Assembly (NCBI GenBank): GCA_035940955.1
Contig: DASZEJ010000093.1
Location: 1-12,312 of the forward strand
Length of the DNA: 12,312 nucleotides
Reading direction: 5' to 3'
Source: CADCVT01 sp035940955
GTDB taxonomy: Bacteria; Actinomycetota; Thermoleophilia; Solirubrobacterales; Solirubrobacteraceae
Positions 6,779 through 12,312 of the stretch are shown here, piece by piece. Each line of letters begins with the position of its first letter. Within the stretch, counting starts at the first letter, position 1. A program made the translations under genes and the position numbers. The notes under the pieces are model-generated. The model was given only the letters and a program-made list of their open reading frames with translations. It was not told where the DNA came from and did no database searches.

Positions 6779-8107
6779 CTAGCGCGGTCGCCTGGCCTCG
6801 CGCTTCGCGCGGGCGCGCGCGCGGGTTCTCGTGGTCTTCGGCGTGCGGCGGGTGAGCGGGCCGGCCACCGCGAGGGCGACGAGCTCGGCGAGCGACTCGC
6901 CGATGCCGCCGGCGAAGGCGTCGAGGTCGGGGACCGCGTCGTAGTCGGCGAGGACGCCGAAGTCCATGCTGCCGTCGTAGGACATGACGGCGACCGCGAG
7001 CGCGTGGCCCTCGACGAGGGTCGGGATCGGGAACGTGCGCTCGAGCCGCCGCCCGAGCGCGTAGAGCGCCGTCTGCGGGCCGGGGAGGTTCGTGACGAGC
7101 ACGCTTCGCCCGCCGCTCGACATCGTCGCGCGCGCGGCGCGGGCGAGGATCGTCGGCGCGGCGAAGTCGCCGGACGCGGCGATCGTGCGCGCGGCGAGCG
7201 CGCGCTGCGAGCGGGTCGCCGCCGCCATGTGCGACGTGATCGCGCGCAGGCGATCGATCGGGTCGAGCACGTCGACCGGCAGCGGGCACTCGACCTGCAC
7301 GAGCCGGTCGCCCTCGGTCTGCACCGGCACGCCGGCGCGCACCTCGAGCCCCTCGGTCCGCGTCCCGCGCGCGTGGAGCCACCGCCGCAGCGCGCCCGCG
7401 ACGACCGCGAGCACGACGTCGTTGACCGTTCCCCCGAGCGCGTCGCGGACGGCGCGGAACTCGTCCAGGTCGGCGACCGCGACCGCCAGCCGGCGGTGCG
7501 GGCCGGTGCGCACGTTCAGCGGCGTGTCGGGGGGCGGGGACGCCGCGACGCGCGCCCGCTCGGCCGCCGCGGCGACCGCGCGGCGCGCGCGGTGCAGCGC
7601 CGCCGCCGGGGTCACCGCGTCGGTGAGCGCGGCCGCCGCGAGCTGCGCGGGCGTCGGGGCCGGCCGCGGCTCCCAGTGGTCGGGTGGCGAGGGCGGCGCG
7701 TCGGGGGACGTGTCGAAGAGGGTCGCCAGCAGGTCGGCGTCCGCCGCGTGCTCGGTCAGCTCGAGCCCCGCCTTCGAGACGAGCGCCCAGCCGCCGCCCT
7801 CGAGGTGCTCGACGATCCACAGCTCCCACAGCGGCTTGGAGCGGTCGAGCTGCTGGGAGAACACGCGTGCGGCGAGCGCGTGGAGCTTCGCGGCGTCGCC
7901 CGGCGCGGGCAGCCCCGTGTGCCGCACGTGGTAGGCCAGGTTGAACGCCGGGTCGTCGACCCAGCGCGCGTCGCCGAGCCCGAGCGGCGGCGCCACGAGC
8001 CGGCGCCGGTACCGCGGCACGCGGTGCAGGCGCGAGCGGACGTGCTCGAGGACCTCCGGATACGGCGGCGCCGGCCCCTCGAGCAGCGCGATCCCCCCGA
8101 CGTGCAC
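6779..8107 (-). CDS. WS/DGAT-family acyltransferase-like protein without the HHxxxDG motif
   Basis: Related to bacterial wax-ester synthase/diacylglycerol acyltransferases, which acylate alcohols or diacylglycerol from acyl-CoA. 442 residues. Family blocks: MHVGGIALLEGP at 1-12, FNLAYHVRH at 55-63, SQQLDRSKPLWELWIVEHLEGG at 84-105 (read in two parts), GGTVNDVVLAVVAGALRRWL at 225-244 and LVTNLPGPQ at 337-345. Two oddities. The catalytic HHxxxDG, expected right after WALVSK, reads GLELTEH (114-120). The usual first ~15-20 residues (LSPLDxxFL-type) are missing: an in-frame TGA lies seven codons upstream of GTG 8107. TACCGT eight bases before that GTG supports it as the real start. Flanking conservation and an intact frame argue against recent decay, so a non-catalytic or altered role is possible. 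C-terminus (from 420) is strongly basic. The gene is 18 bases after the propeller gene. Confidence 0.8.
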   Translation of the reverse strand: MHVGGIALLEGPAPPYPEVLEHVRSRLHRVPRYRRRLVAPPLGLGDARWVDDPAFNLAYHVRHTGLPAPGDAAKLHALAARVFSQQLDRSKPLWELWIVEHLEGGGWALVSKAGLELTEHAADADLLATLFDTSPDAPPSPPDHWEPRPAPTPAQLAAAALTDAVTPAAALHRARRAVAAAAERARVAASPPPDTPLNVRTGPHRRLAVAVADLDEFRAVRDALGGTVNDVVLAVVAGALRRWLHARGTRTEGLEVRAGVPVQTEGDRLVQVECPLPVDVLDPIDRLRAITSHMAAATRSQRALAARTIAASGDFAAPTILARAARATMSSGGRSVLVTNLPGPQTALYALGRRLERTFPIPTLVEGHALAVAVMSYDGSMDFGVLADYDAVPDLDAFAGGIGESLAELVALAVAGPLTRRTPKTTRTRARARAKREARRPR

Positions 8108-8115
8108 GGCCGCGG

Positions 8116-8121
8116 ACGGTA
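8116..8121 (-). promoter_or_regulatory. -10-like element before the WS/DGAT-like gene
   Basis: TACCGT (TAnnnT) on the minus strand, eight bases before the GTG at 8107 and just after the TGA of the propeller gene. No Shine-Dalgarno lies in the 18-base gap, which fits a leaderless transcript starting at or a base or two before the GTG. Confidence 0.45.
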
Positions 8122-8125
8122 CACA

Positions 8126-9637
8126 TCAGCGCTCGCACGCGGGCCGGCGTCGGGGTCCGAACGACCGAAGGGCGCGGAGCACGCGCCGGTCGAAGCGCAC
8201 GAGCCGCGCGCGCGACCCGCCGAACGGCGTGCGGCGGACGGCCTTCGAGCGGCGCAGCGAGCGCCACGCCTTCGACGGCAGGCGCGGGGCGGGCAGCCGC
8301 CGGCCGAGGCGCTCCGGCCCGCGGACCGGCCGCAGCGCCGCGACGAACCGCTCGAACGTCCGCCGCGAGCGGATGCCCCACACGGCCGTGGTCGTGCCGC
8401 CCGACAGCAGCTCGTAGCCGTCGCCGTAGCGGATCGCCAGGGCGCCGCGCACGCGGAAGACCGCCCGGCCGGGCTCGTCGAGCCGCGCGGGGTTGCGCCG
8501 GCACGTCGTGTACGTCTGCAGCTGGATCTCGCCCAGGCAGCGCGCGGGGTCCGGTCGGTCGCACTCGTCGTAGACGATCAGGTTGCCCTCCGCGTGGGTG
8601 AGCAGCATCCCCTCGAACCCGCGCCCCGCGTAGAGCGGCACGGCGCGGCGCACGCGCACGCGGCCGAGGTCGACCCCGTCGTAGTACGGCGCGAGCCGCA
8701 CGCCGCACGGGCCGCGCCCGACCGGCAGGGCCCCGGGCCGCCAGGCGGGCGAGCGCGGCGCGTCCGAGCCGAAGGTGAGCTGGGTGACGCAGCTGCCGTC
8801 GGCGTCCATCGCGAACACCTCCGGGAAGCGCCCGGCGGGGTAGTGGCGGTCGCTCGCGAAGGCGATCCGCGCGCCGTCGGGCGACCACGCGGGCTCGGAG
8901 TCGTCGGCTGGGCTCGCGGTGAGGCGGCGCTCGTCCCCGCCGCCGGCGCCGACCACGTAGATCTCGCCGTTCGGCGTGCAGTCGTGGAAGCACGTCTCGC
9001 CGTTGCGGTCGCGGACGCTCGAGAACGCGATCCGCTGGCCGTCCGGCGACCACGCGGGGTCGCCGCCGTCGCCCGCGATGCGCCGCAGGCCGCTGCCGTC
9101 CGGGCGGATCGCCATGAGCGTGCGCTCGACCGTGCCGCGCCGGGTGTCGAACACGACCCGCGAGAACGCGATCTCGCCCCCGGCCGGCGACCACGCGGGG
9201 GAGACGTCGTAGGCGCCGGACGTCAGCACGCGCGGCTCGCCGCCGCCCGCCGGTACGAGCACGAGCTCGCTGCGCGGTGTGGCGTCCTCGTCGTCGCGTG
9301 CCGGGCGGACCTCGCGCGACGCCGCGAGCGTCAGCCCGTCCGGCGACCACGACGGCTCGCGCAGCCCGTCGCTGCCCGGTACCGCGGTCCGCGCGGGCGA
9401 GTCGAGGCGGCCGACCTCGAGCCGTGTCCGGTCCGCCCCGAGGTTCGCCGCGACCGCGAACCGCTGGCCGTCGAGCGCCCACGCCGGGTCCTGCCCGCCG
9501 CCGGGCACCGGCGTCCGCGAGGCGCCGTCGTCGGAGATCCACCACAGCCCGTCGGCGGCGACCAGCAGGTCGGCGGACGCCGGCGCCGGCAGCGCGAGCG
9601 CGGCGGCGAGCCCTATCGCCGCGACGATCCTTCCCAC
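8126..9637 (-). CDS. Secreted TolB/PD40-type beta-propeller protein
   Basis: 503-residue protein predicted to be exported; function unknown. Residues 1-22 form a short signal peptide ending ASA. The WD40-like beta-propeller (PD40) repeat W-S-P-D-G-x-x-I-A-F recurs about six times: DPAWALDGQRFAVAA (50-64), EPSWSPDGLTLAAS (95-108), SPAWSPAGGEIAFS (147-160), DPAWSPDGQRIAFSS (193-207), EPAWSPDGARIAFAS (248-262) and a weak SPAWRPG (297-302). Cys residues at 216, 220, 283, 311, 359, 367 and 379 could form disulfides outside the cell. A second part of about 120 residues (306-425) has no family I recognise. The last ~60 residues are very Arg-rich. Such repeats usually bind partners or ligands rather than catalyse; no Pal/Tol genes are near. 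Start is GTG 9637, supported by the signal peptide and TACGCT upstream. The gap from the alkyltransferase gene is 39 bases. Confidence 0.85.
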   Translation of the reverse strand: MGRIVAAIGLAAALALPAPASADLLVAADGLWWISDDGASRTPVPGGGQDPAWALDGQRFAVAANLGADRTRLEVGRLDSPARTAVPGSDGLREPSWSPDGLTLAASREVRPARDDEDATPRSELVLVPAGGGEPRVLTSGAYDVSPAWSPAGGEIAFSRVVFDTRRGTVERTLMAIRPDGSGLRRIAGDGGDPAWSPDGQRIAFSSVRDRNGETCFHDCTPNGEIYVVGAGGGDERRLTASPADDSEPAWSPDGARIAFASDRHYPAGRFPEVFAMDADGSCVTQLTFGSDAPRSPAWRPGALPVGRGPCGVRLAPYYDGVDLGRVRVRRAVPLYAGRGFEGMLLTHAEGNLIVYDECDRPDPARCLGEIQLQTYTTCRRNPARLDEPGRAVFRVRGALAIRYGDGYELLSGGTTTAVWGIRSRRTFERFVAALRPVRGPERLGRRLPAPRLPSKAWRSLRRSKAVRRTPFGGSRARLVRFDRRVLRALRSFGPRRRPACER

Positions 9638-9645
9638 GAGGTGGG
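9633..9645. repeat. 13-base inverted repeat across the propeller gene start
   Basis: CCCAC-GAG-GTGGG: perfect five-base arms with a three-base centre. It contains the GTG start codon at 9637-9635 and lies one base from the TACGCT element. It could be a small hairpin or a protein-binding palindrome; its short arms make chance equally possible. Confidence 0.3.
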
Positions 9646-9651
9646 AGCGTA
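9646..9651 (-). promoter_or_regulatory. -10-like element before the propeller gene
   Basis: TACGCT (TAnnnT) on the minus strand, eight bases before the GTG at 9637, in the 39-base gap after the alkyltransferase stop. No Shine-Dalgarno precedes the GTG. Suggests the propeller gene has its own leaderless promoter rather than depending only on the sigma-Ogt transcript. Confidence 0.5.
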
Positions 9652-9676
9652 CGCCGCCGGCCGTGCGCCCGCGCCG

Positions 9677-10372
9677 TCAGAGCAGCACGCCCTCGATGGC
9701 CAGCAGGCGCTCCTTCTTCTCGATCCCGCCGGTGTAGCCGCCGAGGCGCCCGCCCGTGCGCAGCACGCGGTGGCAGGGGACGACGATCGGCAGCGGGTTC
9801 GAGCCGAGGGCGTTGCCGGCCGCGCGGGTGGCGCGCACGTTGCCGGCGGCGTCGGCCACCTCGCGGTAGGTGCTGACCTGGCCAAACGGGATCGCGGCCG
9901 TCGCCTGCAGGACGCGGCGCGTGAAGCCGGTCGTCAGCGACCAGTCGACCGGCACGTCGAACCCGTGCCGGCGGCCGTCGAAGTACTCGTCGAGCTCGCG
10001 GCGCAGCGGGTCGAACGCGCGCCGGCGCTCGAGGATGCGCGGGGACAGCCGGTGGGCGAGGTGCTCGAGCACGGCGTCCACGCCGCCGTTGAAGTCCTCG
10101 TACGCCAGGCGCACGAGCCCCTGCGGCGTGGCGGCCGCGACCAGGCTCCCCAGCGGCGAGTCGACCTGCGCGTACGAGACGTCGACGAGCCCCTCGTCGT
10201 GGGCGCGGTCGGTCGCGCGCCGGACGGCGGCGGCCACGTCGAGGTCGGACGGGCCGGCGCGCAGGGCGGCGGCGACCGCCTCGGCGGCCCGCTCGCGCGC
10301 CGCGTCGAGCGGCTCGTCCGCGTGGCCCTGGGCACCGCGCTCGGGCGCGGCGTGGTTCGTGTCGTCGATCAT
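9677..10372 (-). CDS. ogt: Methylated-DNA-[protein]-cysteine S-methyltransferase with N-terminal extension
   Basis: Suicide DNA-repair protein that moves the alkyl group of O6-alkylguanine to its own cysteine. 231 residues, longer than the usual ~160-180. The active-site block NPLPIVVPCHRV carries C200 (PCHRV). FTRRVLQATAAIPFGQVSTYREVA (150-173) and RATRAAGNALG (180-190) form the DNA-binding domain. The core seems to begin near VSYAQVDSPLGSL (65-77). Residues 1-64 are an extra segment: a polar start, then Ala/Arg/Glu/Asp-rich, helix-prone sequence without the cysteines of a zinc-binding anti-sigma motif. It also lacks the AraC-type domain and the phosphotriester-repair domain of Ada. ATG at 10372 overlaps the sigma-factor TGA as ATGA, so translation is probably coupled. 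An in-frame ATG four codons upstream is the alternative, but AAGGA touches it too closely. The repair assignment is firm; the role of the extension is unknown. Confidence 0.95.
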   Translation of the reverse strand: MIDDTNHAAPERGAQGHADEPLDAARERAAEAVAAALRAGPSDLDVAAAVRRATDRAHDEGLVDVSYAQVDSPLGSLVAAATPQGLVRLAYEDFNGGVDAVLEHLAHRLSPRILERRRAFDPLRRELDEYFDGRRHGFDVPVDWSLTTGFTRRVLQATAAIPFGQVSTYREVADAAGNVRATRAAGNALGSNPLPIVVPCHRVLRTGGRLGGYTGGIEKKERLLAIEGVLL

Positions 10373-10833
10373 GCCGGGGTCCATTCCTTGCGTAGCTTGG
10401 CGAGGCCGTCCGCCAGCGCGCGGCGTGCGGCCTCCTCGGACGAGCCCAGTGCCGCGGCGATCTCGCGGTGGGAGAGGTCGCCGACGAAGCGCAGCAGCAC
10501 CGCCCCGCGCTGCTTGGGCGGCAGCGCGTGGACCGCCCTCCACAGGTCGTCGTCGGGCGGCTGGTCGGGCTCGGCATAACCCGCGTCGGGGTCGGCGACC
10601 GGCACCGCGCGGCGCGAGCGGGCGCGGTGGTGGTCGAGCGCCTTGCGGTGCGCGATCGTCAGCAGCCAGCCGCGCAGGTTGTCGGCGTGCCGCAGCCGCG
10701 GGTAGGCGCGCAGCGCCGCGATCACCGTCTCCTGGAAGCAGTCGTCGGCGTCCAGCGGGCCGACCGACGCCGCGAGGAAGCGCAGCACGGCCGCCGAGTG
10801 GTCGTCGAGCACGCGCTGGAACGGCGGAGGCAC
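10369..10833 (-). CDS. ECF-like RNA polymerase sigma factor
   Basis: Small sigma-70 family protein, 154 residues, that would direct RNA polymerase to a dedicated promoter set. Region 2 covers about 4-75: FQRVLDDHSAAVLRFLAASV, then DADDCFQETVIAALRAY (28-44, the usual DLVQETF-like helix), then NLRGWLLTIAHRKALDHHR (52-70), the -10 recognition part. Region 4 covers about 95-150: LPPKQRGAVLLRFVGDLSHREIAAAL (104-129, read in two parts) and a helix-turn-helix ending RRALADGLAKLRK. Regions 1 and 3 are absent, as in ECF factors. GTG at 10833 is five bases after the dehydrogenase TAA; AAGGG sits very close to it, so initiation may depend on coupling with the upstream gene. No ZAS-type anti-sigma gene is adjacent; the only coupled partner is the alkyltransferase. 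Family sure, group and regulon unknown. Confidence 0.93.
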   Translation of the reverse strand: MPPPFQRVLDDHSAAVLRFLAASVGPLDADDCFQETVIAALRAYPRLRHADNLRGWLLTIAHRKALDHHRARSRRAVPVADPDAGYAEPDQPPDDDLWRAVHALPPKQRGAVLLRFVGDLSHREIAAALGSSEEAARRALADGLAKLRKEWTPA

Positions 10834-10838
10834 GTCCC

Positions 10839-12312
10839 TTAAACCGCGGCGACCTCGCGAAACGTGAGGCCGAGCGCGAGCCGGCGCCGCAGCTCGGGCG
10901 CGAGCCGGTAGCGCTCCTCGCCCGTCTCGGCCTGGAGCGCGGCGAGCACGGTGGCGACGTGCTTGAGCCCGATCAGGTCGGCCCACTCGAGCGGCCCGCG
11001 CGGGTGGTTCATGCCGAGGACCATCCCGCTGTCGACGTCCGCGGCGCTCCCGACGCCCTCGCCGAGCGCGAACGCCGCCTCGTTGACGAGCTGGCACACG
11101 ATCCGCCCGAGGACGAGCCCAGGGGCGTCGCCGACCCACGCGACGTGCTTGCCGAGCGTGGCGAAGAGGCGCTCGCCGCGCTCGGCGGCGGCCGGCGCGG
11201 TGGACGGTCCGCGGGTCATCTCGACGAGCCGCGCGGCGTCGAGCGGCGCGAGCGCGTGGAAGCCGGCGGCCGGCCCGTCGCCCTCGAGCTGGGCGAGCGA
11301 CCCGCGGTCGCAGAGGACGAGCCGCGGCGCGCCGTCGAGCGGCGGCTCGCCGTCGTCGTCGCCCCCGCAGTCGACGGCCAGCCACGGGACCTCGCCGCCC
11401 GCGTCGTCGGGGAGCCGGACGTCCCAGCCGGCGCCGGCCGCGGCGGCGCGCAGCTCGTCCGCCAGCGGGGAGTCGCCGGCGACGACGAGGAACGCCCCGG
11501 CGCCCGCCGTCGCGGCTCCGCCCACCGGCGCGTCGCCTCCGCCGGCCGCCGCGCCGCCGGCCGCCTCGCCCGGCTCCAGCCGCGGCGGCTCGGGGTCCTC
11601 CGGCCGGTGCGGACCGTCGCCGTACTCGTACCACCCGCGGCCGGTCTTGCGACCGTGGCGCCCGCTCGCCGCCATCCGCGCCTGCAGCGGCGACGGGCGC
11701 CAGCGCGGCTCGCCGAACGACAGCGCGTGGAACGACTTGGCGACCTCGAACCCGACGTCGACGCCGACGAGGTCCGACAGCTCGAACGGCCCCATCCGGA
11801 AGCCGCCGCCCATCCGCACGACCCGGTCGATCGTCTCCACGTCCGCGATCCGGTCCTGCAGGCAGCGCAGCGCCTCCAGCAGAAACGGGCGGTTGCAGCG
11901 GTTGACGAGGAACCCCGGCCCGTCGCTCGCGTCGATCACGCGCTTGCCCATCGCCTCCCCGAGCGCGCGCACGCGCGCCAGCGCCCACTCGGCCGAGGCG
12001 ACGCCGCCGATGACCTCCACGAGCCGCATCACCGGCGCCGGGTTGAAGAAGTGCATCCCCACCACGCGCTCCGGGCGCTCGAGCCCCGCGGCCACCGCGG
12101 TCACCGGGATCGAGGACGTGTTCGTCGCCAGCACGCAGTCCGGCCCCGCGACCGCGGCGACCTCCCCGAGCACGCGCTGCTTGAGCGCGAGGTCCTCGGG
12201 GATCGCCTCGACGACGACGTCGCAGCCCGAGAGGTCCGCGGGGGCGGCGACCGCGCGGAGGTGGCGCACGGCGTCGGCCGGCGCGCGGCCGCGAGAAGCG
12301 GCCTTCTCGATC
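10839..12312 (-). CDS. 3-hydroxyacyl-CoA dehydrogenase, two-module PaaH-like, 5' end outside window
   Basis: NAD-dependent oxidation of 3-hydroxyacyl-CoA to 3-ketoacyl-CoA in beta-oxidation or phenylacetate-type routes, in the cytosol. About 490 codons are visible and the frame is open to the right edge; the first ~50 residues with the GxGxxG loop are missing. Counting from the internal GTG at 12269, module 1 shows DVVVEAIPEDLALK (17-30), ATNTSSIP (48-55), the catalytic pair H73/E85 in HFFNPAPVMRLVEV and N123 in GPGFLVNR. Its C-terminal domain ends at KTGRGWYEY (208-216). A Pro/Ala/Gly linker (221-258) leads to a second, diverged module ending at 476. The two-module layout resembles E. coli PaaH. 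GTG 12269 is not the true start, since homologous sequence continues upstream to the edge. Stop TAA is five bases before the sigma factor start, so these may be co-transcribed. Confidence 0.92.
   Translation of the reverse strand, partial: IEKAASRGRAPADAVRHLRAVAAPADLSGCDVVVEAIPEDLALKQRVLGEVAAVAGPDCVLATNTSSIPVTAVAAGLERPERVVGMHFFNPAPVMRLVEVIGGVASAEWALARVRALGEAMGKRVIDASDGPGFLVNRCNRPFLLEALRCLQDRIADVETIDRVVRMGGGFRMGPFELSDLVGVDVGFEVAKSFHALSFGEPRWRPSPLQARMAASGRHGRKTGRGWYEYGDGPHRPEDPEPPRLEPGEAAGGAAAGGGDAPVGGAATAGAGAFLVVAGDSPLADELRAAAAGAGWDVRLPDDAGGEVPWLAVDCGGDDDGEPPLDGAPRLVLCDRGSLAQLEGDGPAAGFHALAPLDAARLVEMTRGPSTAPAAAERGERLFATLGKHVAWVGDAPGLVLGRIVCQLVNEAAFALGEGVGSAADVDSGMVLGMNHPRGPLEWADLIGLKHVATVLAALQAETGEERYRLAPELRRRLALGLTFREVAAV
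11496..11609 (-). other. Low-complexity Pro/Ala/Gly linker within the dehydrogenase
   Basis: About 38 codons rich in Gly, Ala, Pro and Glu joining the two dehydrogenase modules. Neither module's conserved blocks enter it, so it is most likely a flexible, disordered tether. Confidence 0.7.

Noticed and set aside
6795..6830. Alternating CG-rich tract that could be a repeat or Z-DNA element
   Set aside because: It is explained by Arg/Ala codons in the basic C-terminal tail of the WS/DGAT-like protein, and no repeat unit is conserved.
9638..9676. Intrinsic terminator after ogt
   Set aside because: The 39-base gap has GC-rich palindromic bits (GGCCGGC) but no stable stem followed by a T tract on the minus strand.
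6492..10577. A 1361-codon open frame on the minus strand
   Set aside because: It crosses from the sigma gene to trxB in the wrong frame for the sigma factor, Ogt, propeller and WS/DGAT-like proteins. Low-complexity Arg/Ala/Pro composition marks it as an artefact.
7004..10579. A 1191-codon open frame on the plus strand
   Set aside because: It lies opposite four minus-strand genes with clear family motifs. Its translation is Arg/Ala/Pro/Gly-rich without recognisable domains, a typical mirror frame in very GC-rich DNA.
10834..11988. Possible long N-terminal extension of the sigma factor into the dehydrogenase region
   Set aside because: The extension is in a different frame from the well-conserved dehydrogenase and is Arg/Gly-rich. 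The 154-residue form already contains complete regions 2 and 4.
1..12312. tRNA, rRNA, CRISPR, insertion sequence or phage genes
   Set aside because: No direct-repeat arrays, terminal inverted repeats, transposase motifs or tRNA-like cloverleaf were seen, and the window is almost fully occupied by metabolic and regulatory genes.

Overview
This is a gene-dense, very GC-rich (by eye above 70% G+C) bacterial chromosome segment. G/C-ending codons, frequent GTG starts, an aa3-type oxidase operon and a WS/DGAT-family acyltransferase relative point to Actinomycetota. A deep-branching soil lineage such as the Solirubrobacterales/Thermoleophilia is my inference; no rRNA or marker gene in the window proves it. 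I see no tRNA, rRNA, IS element, CRISPR array or prophage gene. No stretch over 300 bases lacks a gene, and the longest gap is 39 bases.

Layout. Positions 1-3827 (minus) hold a tightly packed operon read right to left: a PaaG-like crotonase, ctaC (oxidase subunit II), ctaD (subunit I) and the start of ctaB (haem O synthase), which runs off the left edge. Positions 3843-6741 (plus) hold a class I amidotransferase-like C26 hydrolase, a YbhN/LPG-synthase-TM family membrane protein and thioredoxin reductase. The two groups diverge from a 15-base gap. Positions 6779-12312 (minus) hold, in transcription order from the right edge, a two-module 3-hydroxyacyl-CoA dehydrogenase (5' end outside the window), a small ECF-like sigma factor, an O6-alkylguanine-DNA alkyltransferase overlapping the sigma gene by four bases, a secreted beta-propeller protein, and a WS/DGAT-like protein that has lost its active-site motif.

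How the genes work together. The left operon makes the core of a haem-copper terminal oxidase plus one of the enzymes for its haem. The crotonase at its head is an unexpected partner. The dehydrogenase and the crotonase both belong to CoA-thioester catabolism (beta-oxidation or phenylacetate-type), but they sit 7 kb apart, so a shared pathway is only suggested. The sigma-Ogt pair looks like a stress or DNA-alkylation unit and is the most interesting candidate system: a sigma factor translationally coupled to a suicide DNA-repair protein with an N-terminal extension of about 65 residues.

Regulation. Five genes carry a TAnnnT (-10-like) hexamer 6-10 bases before the start codon and no good Shine-Dalgarno, the signature of leaderless transcription. 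Genes inside the operons instead use start/stop overlaps or Shine-Dalgarno sites.
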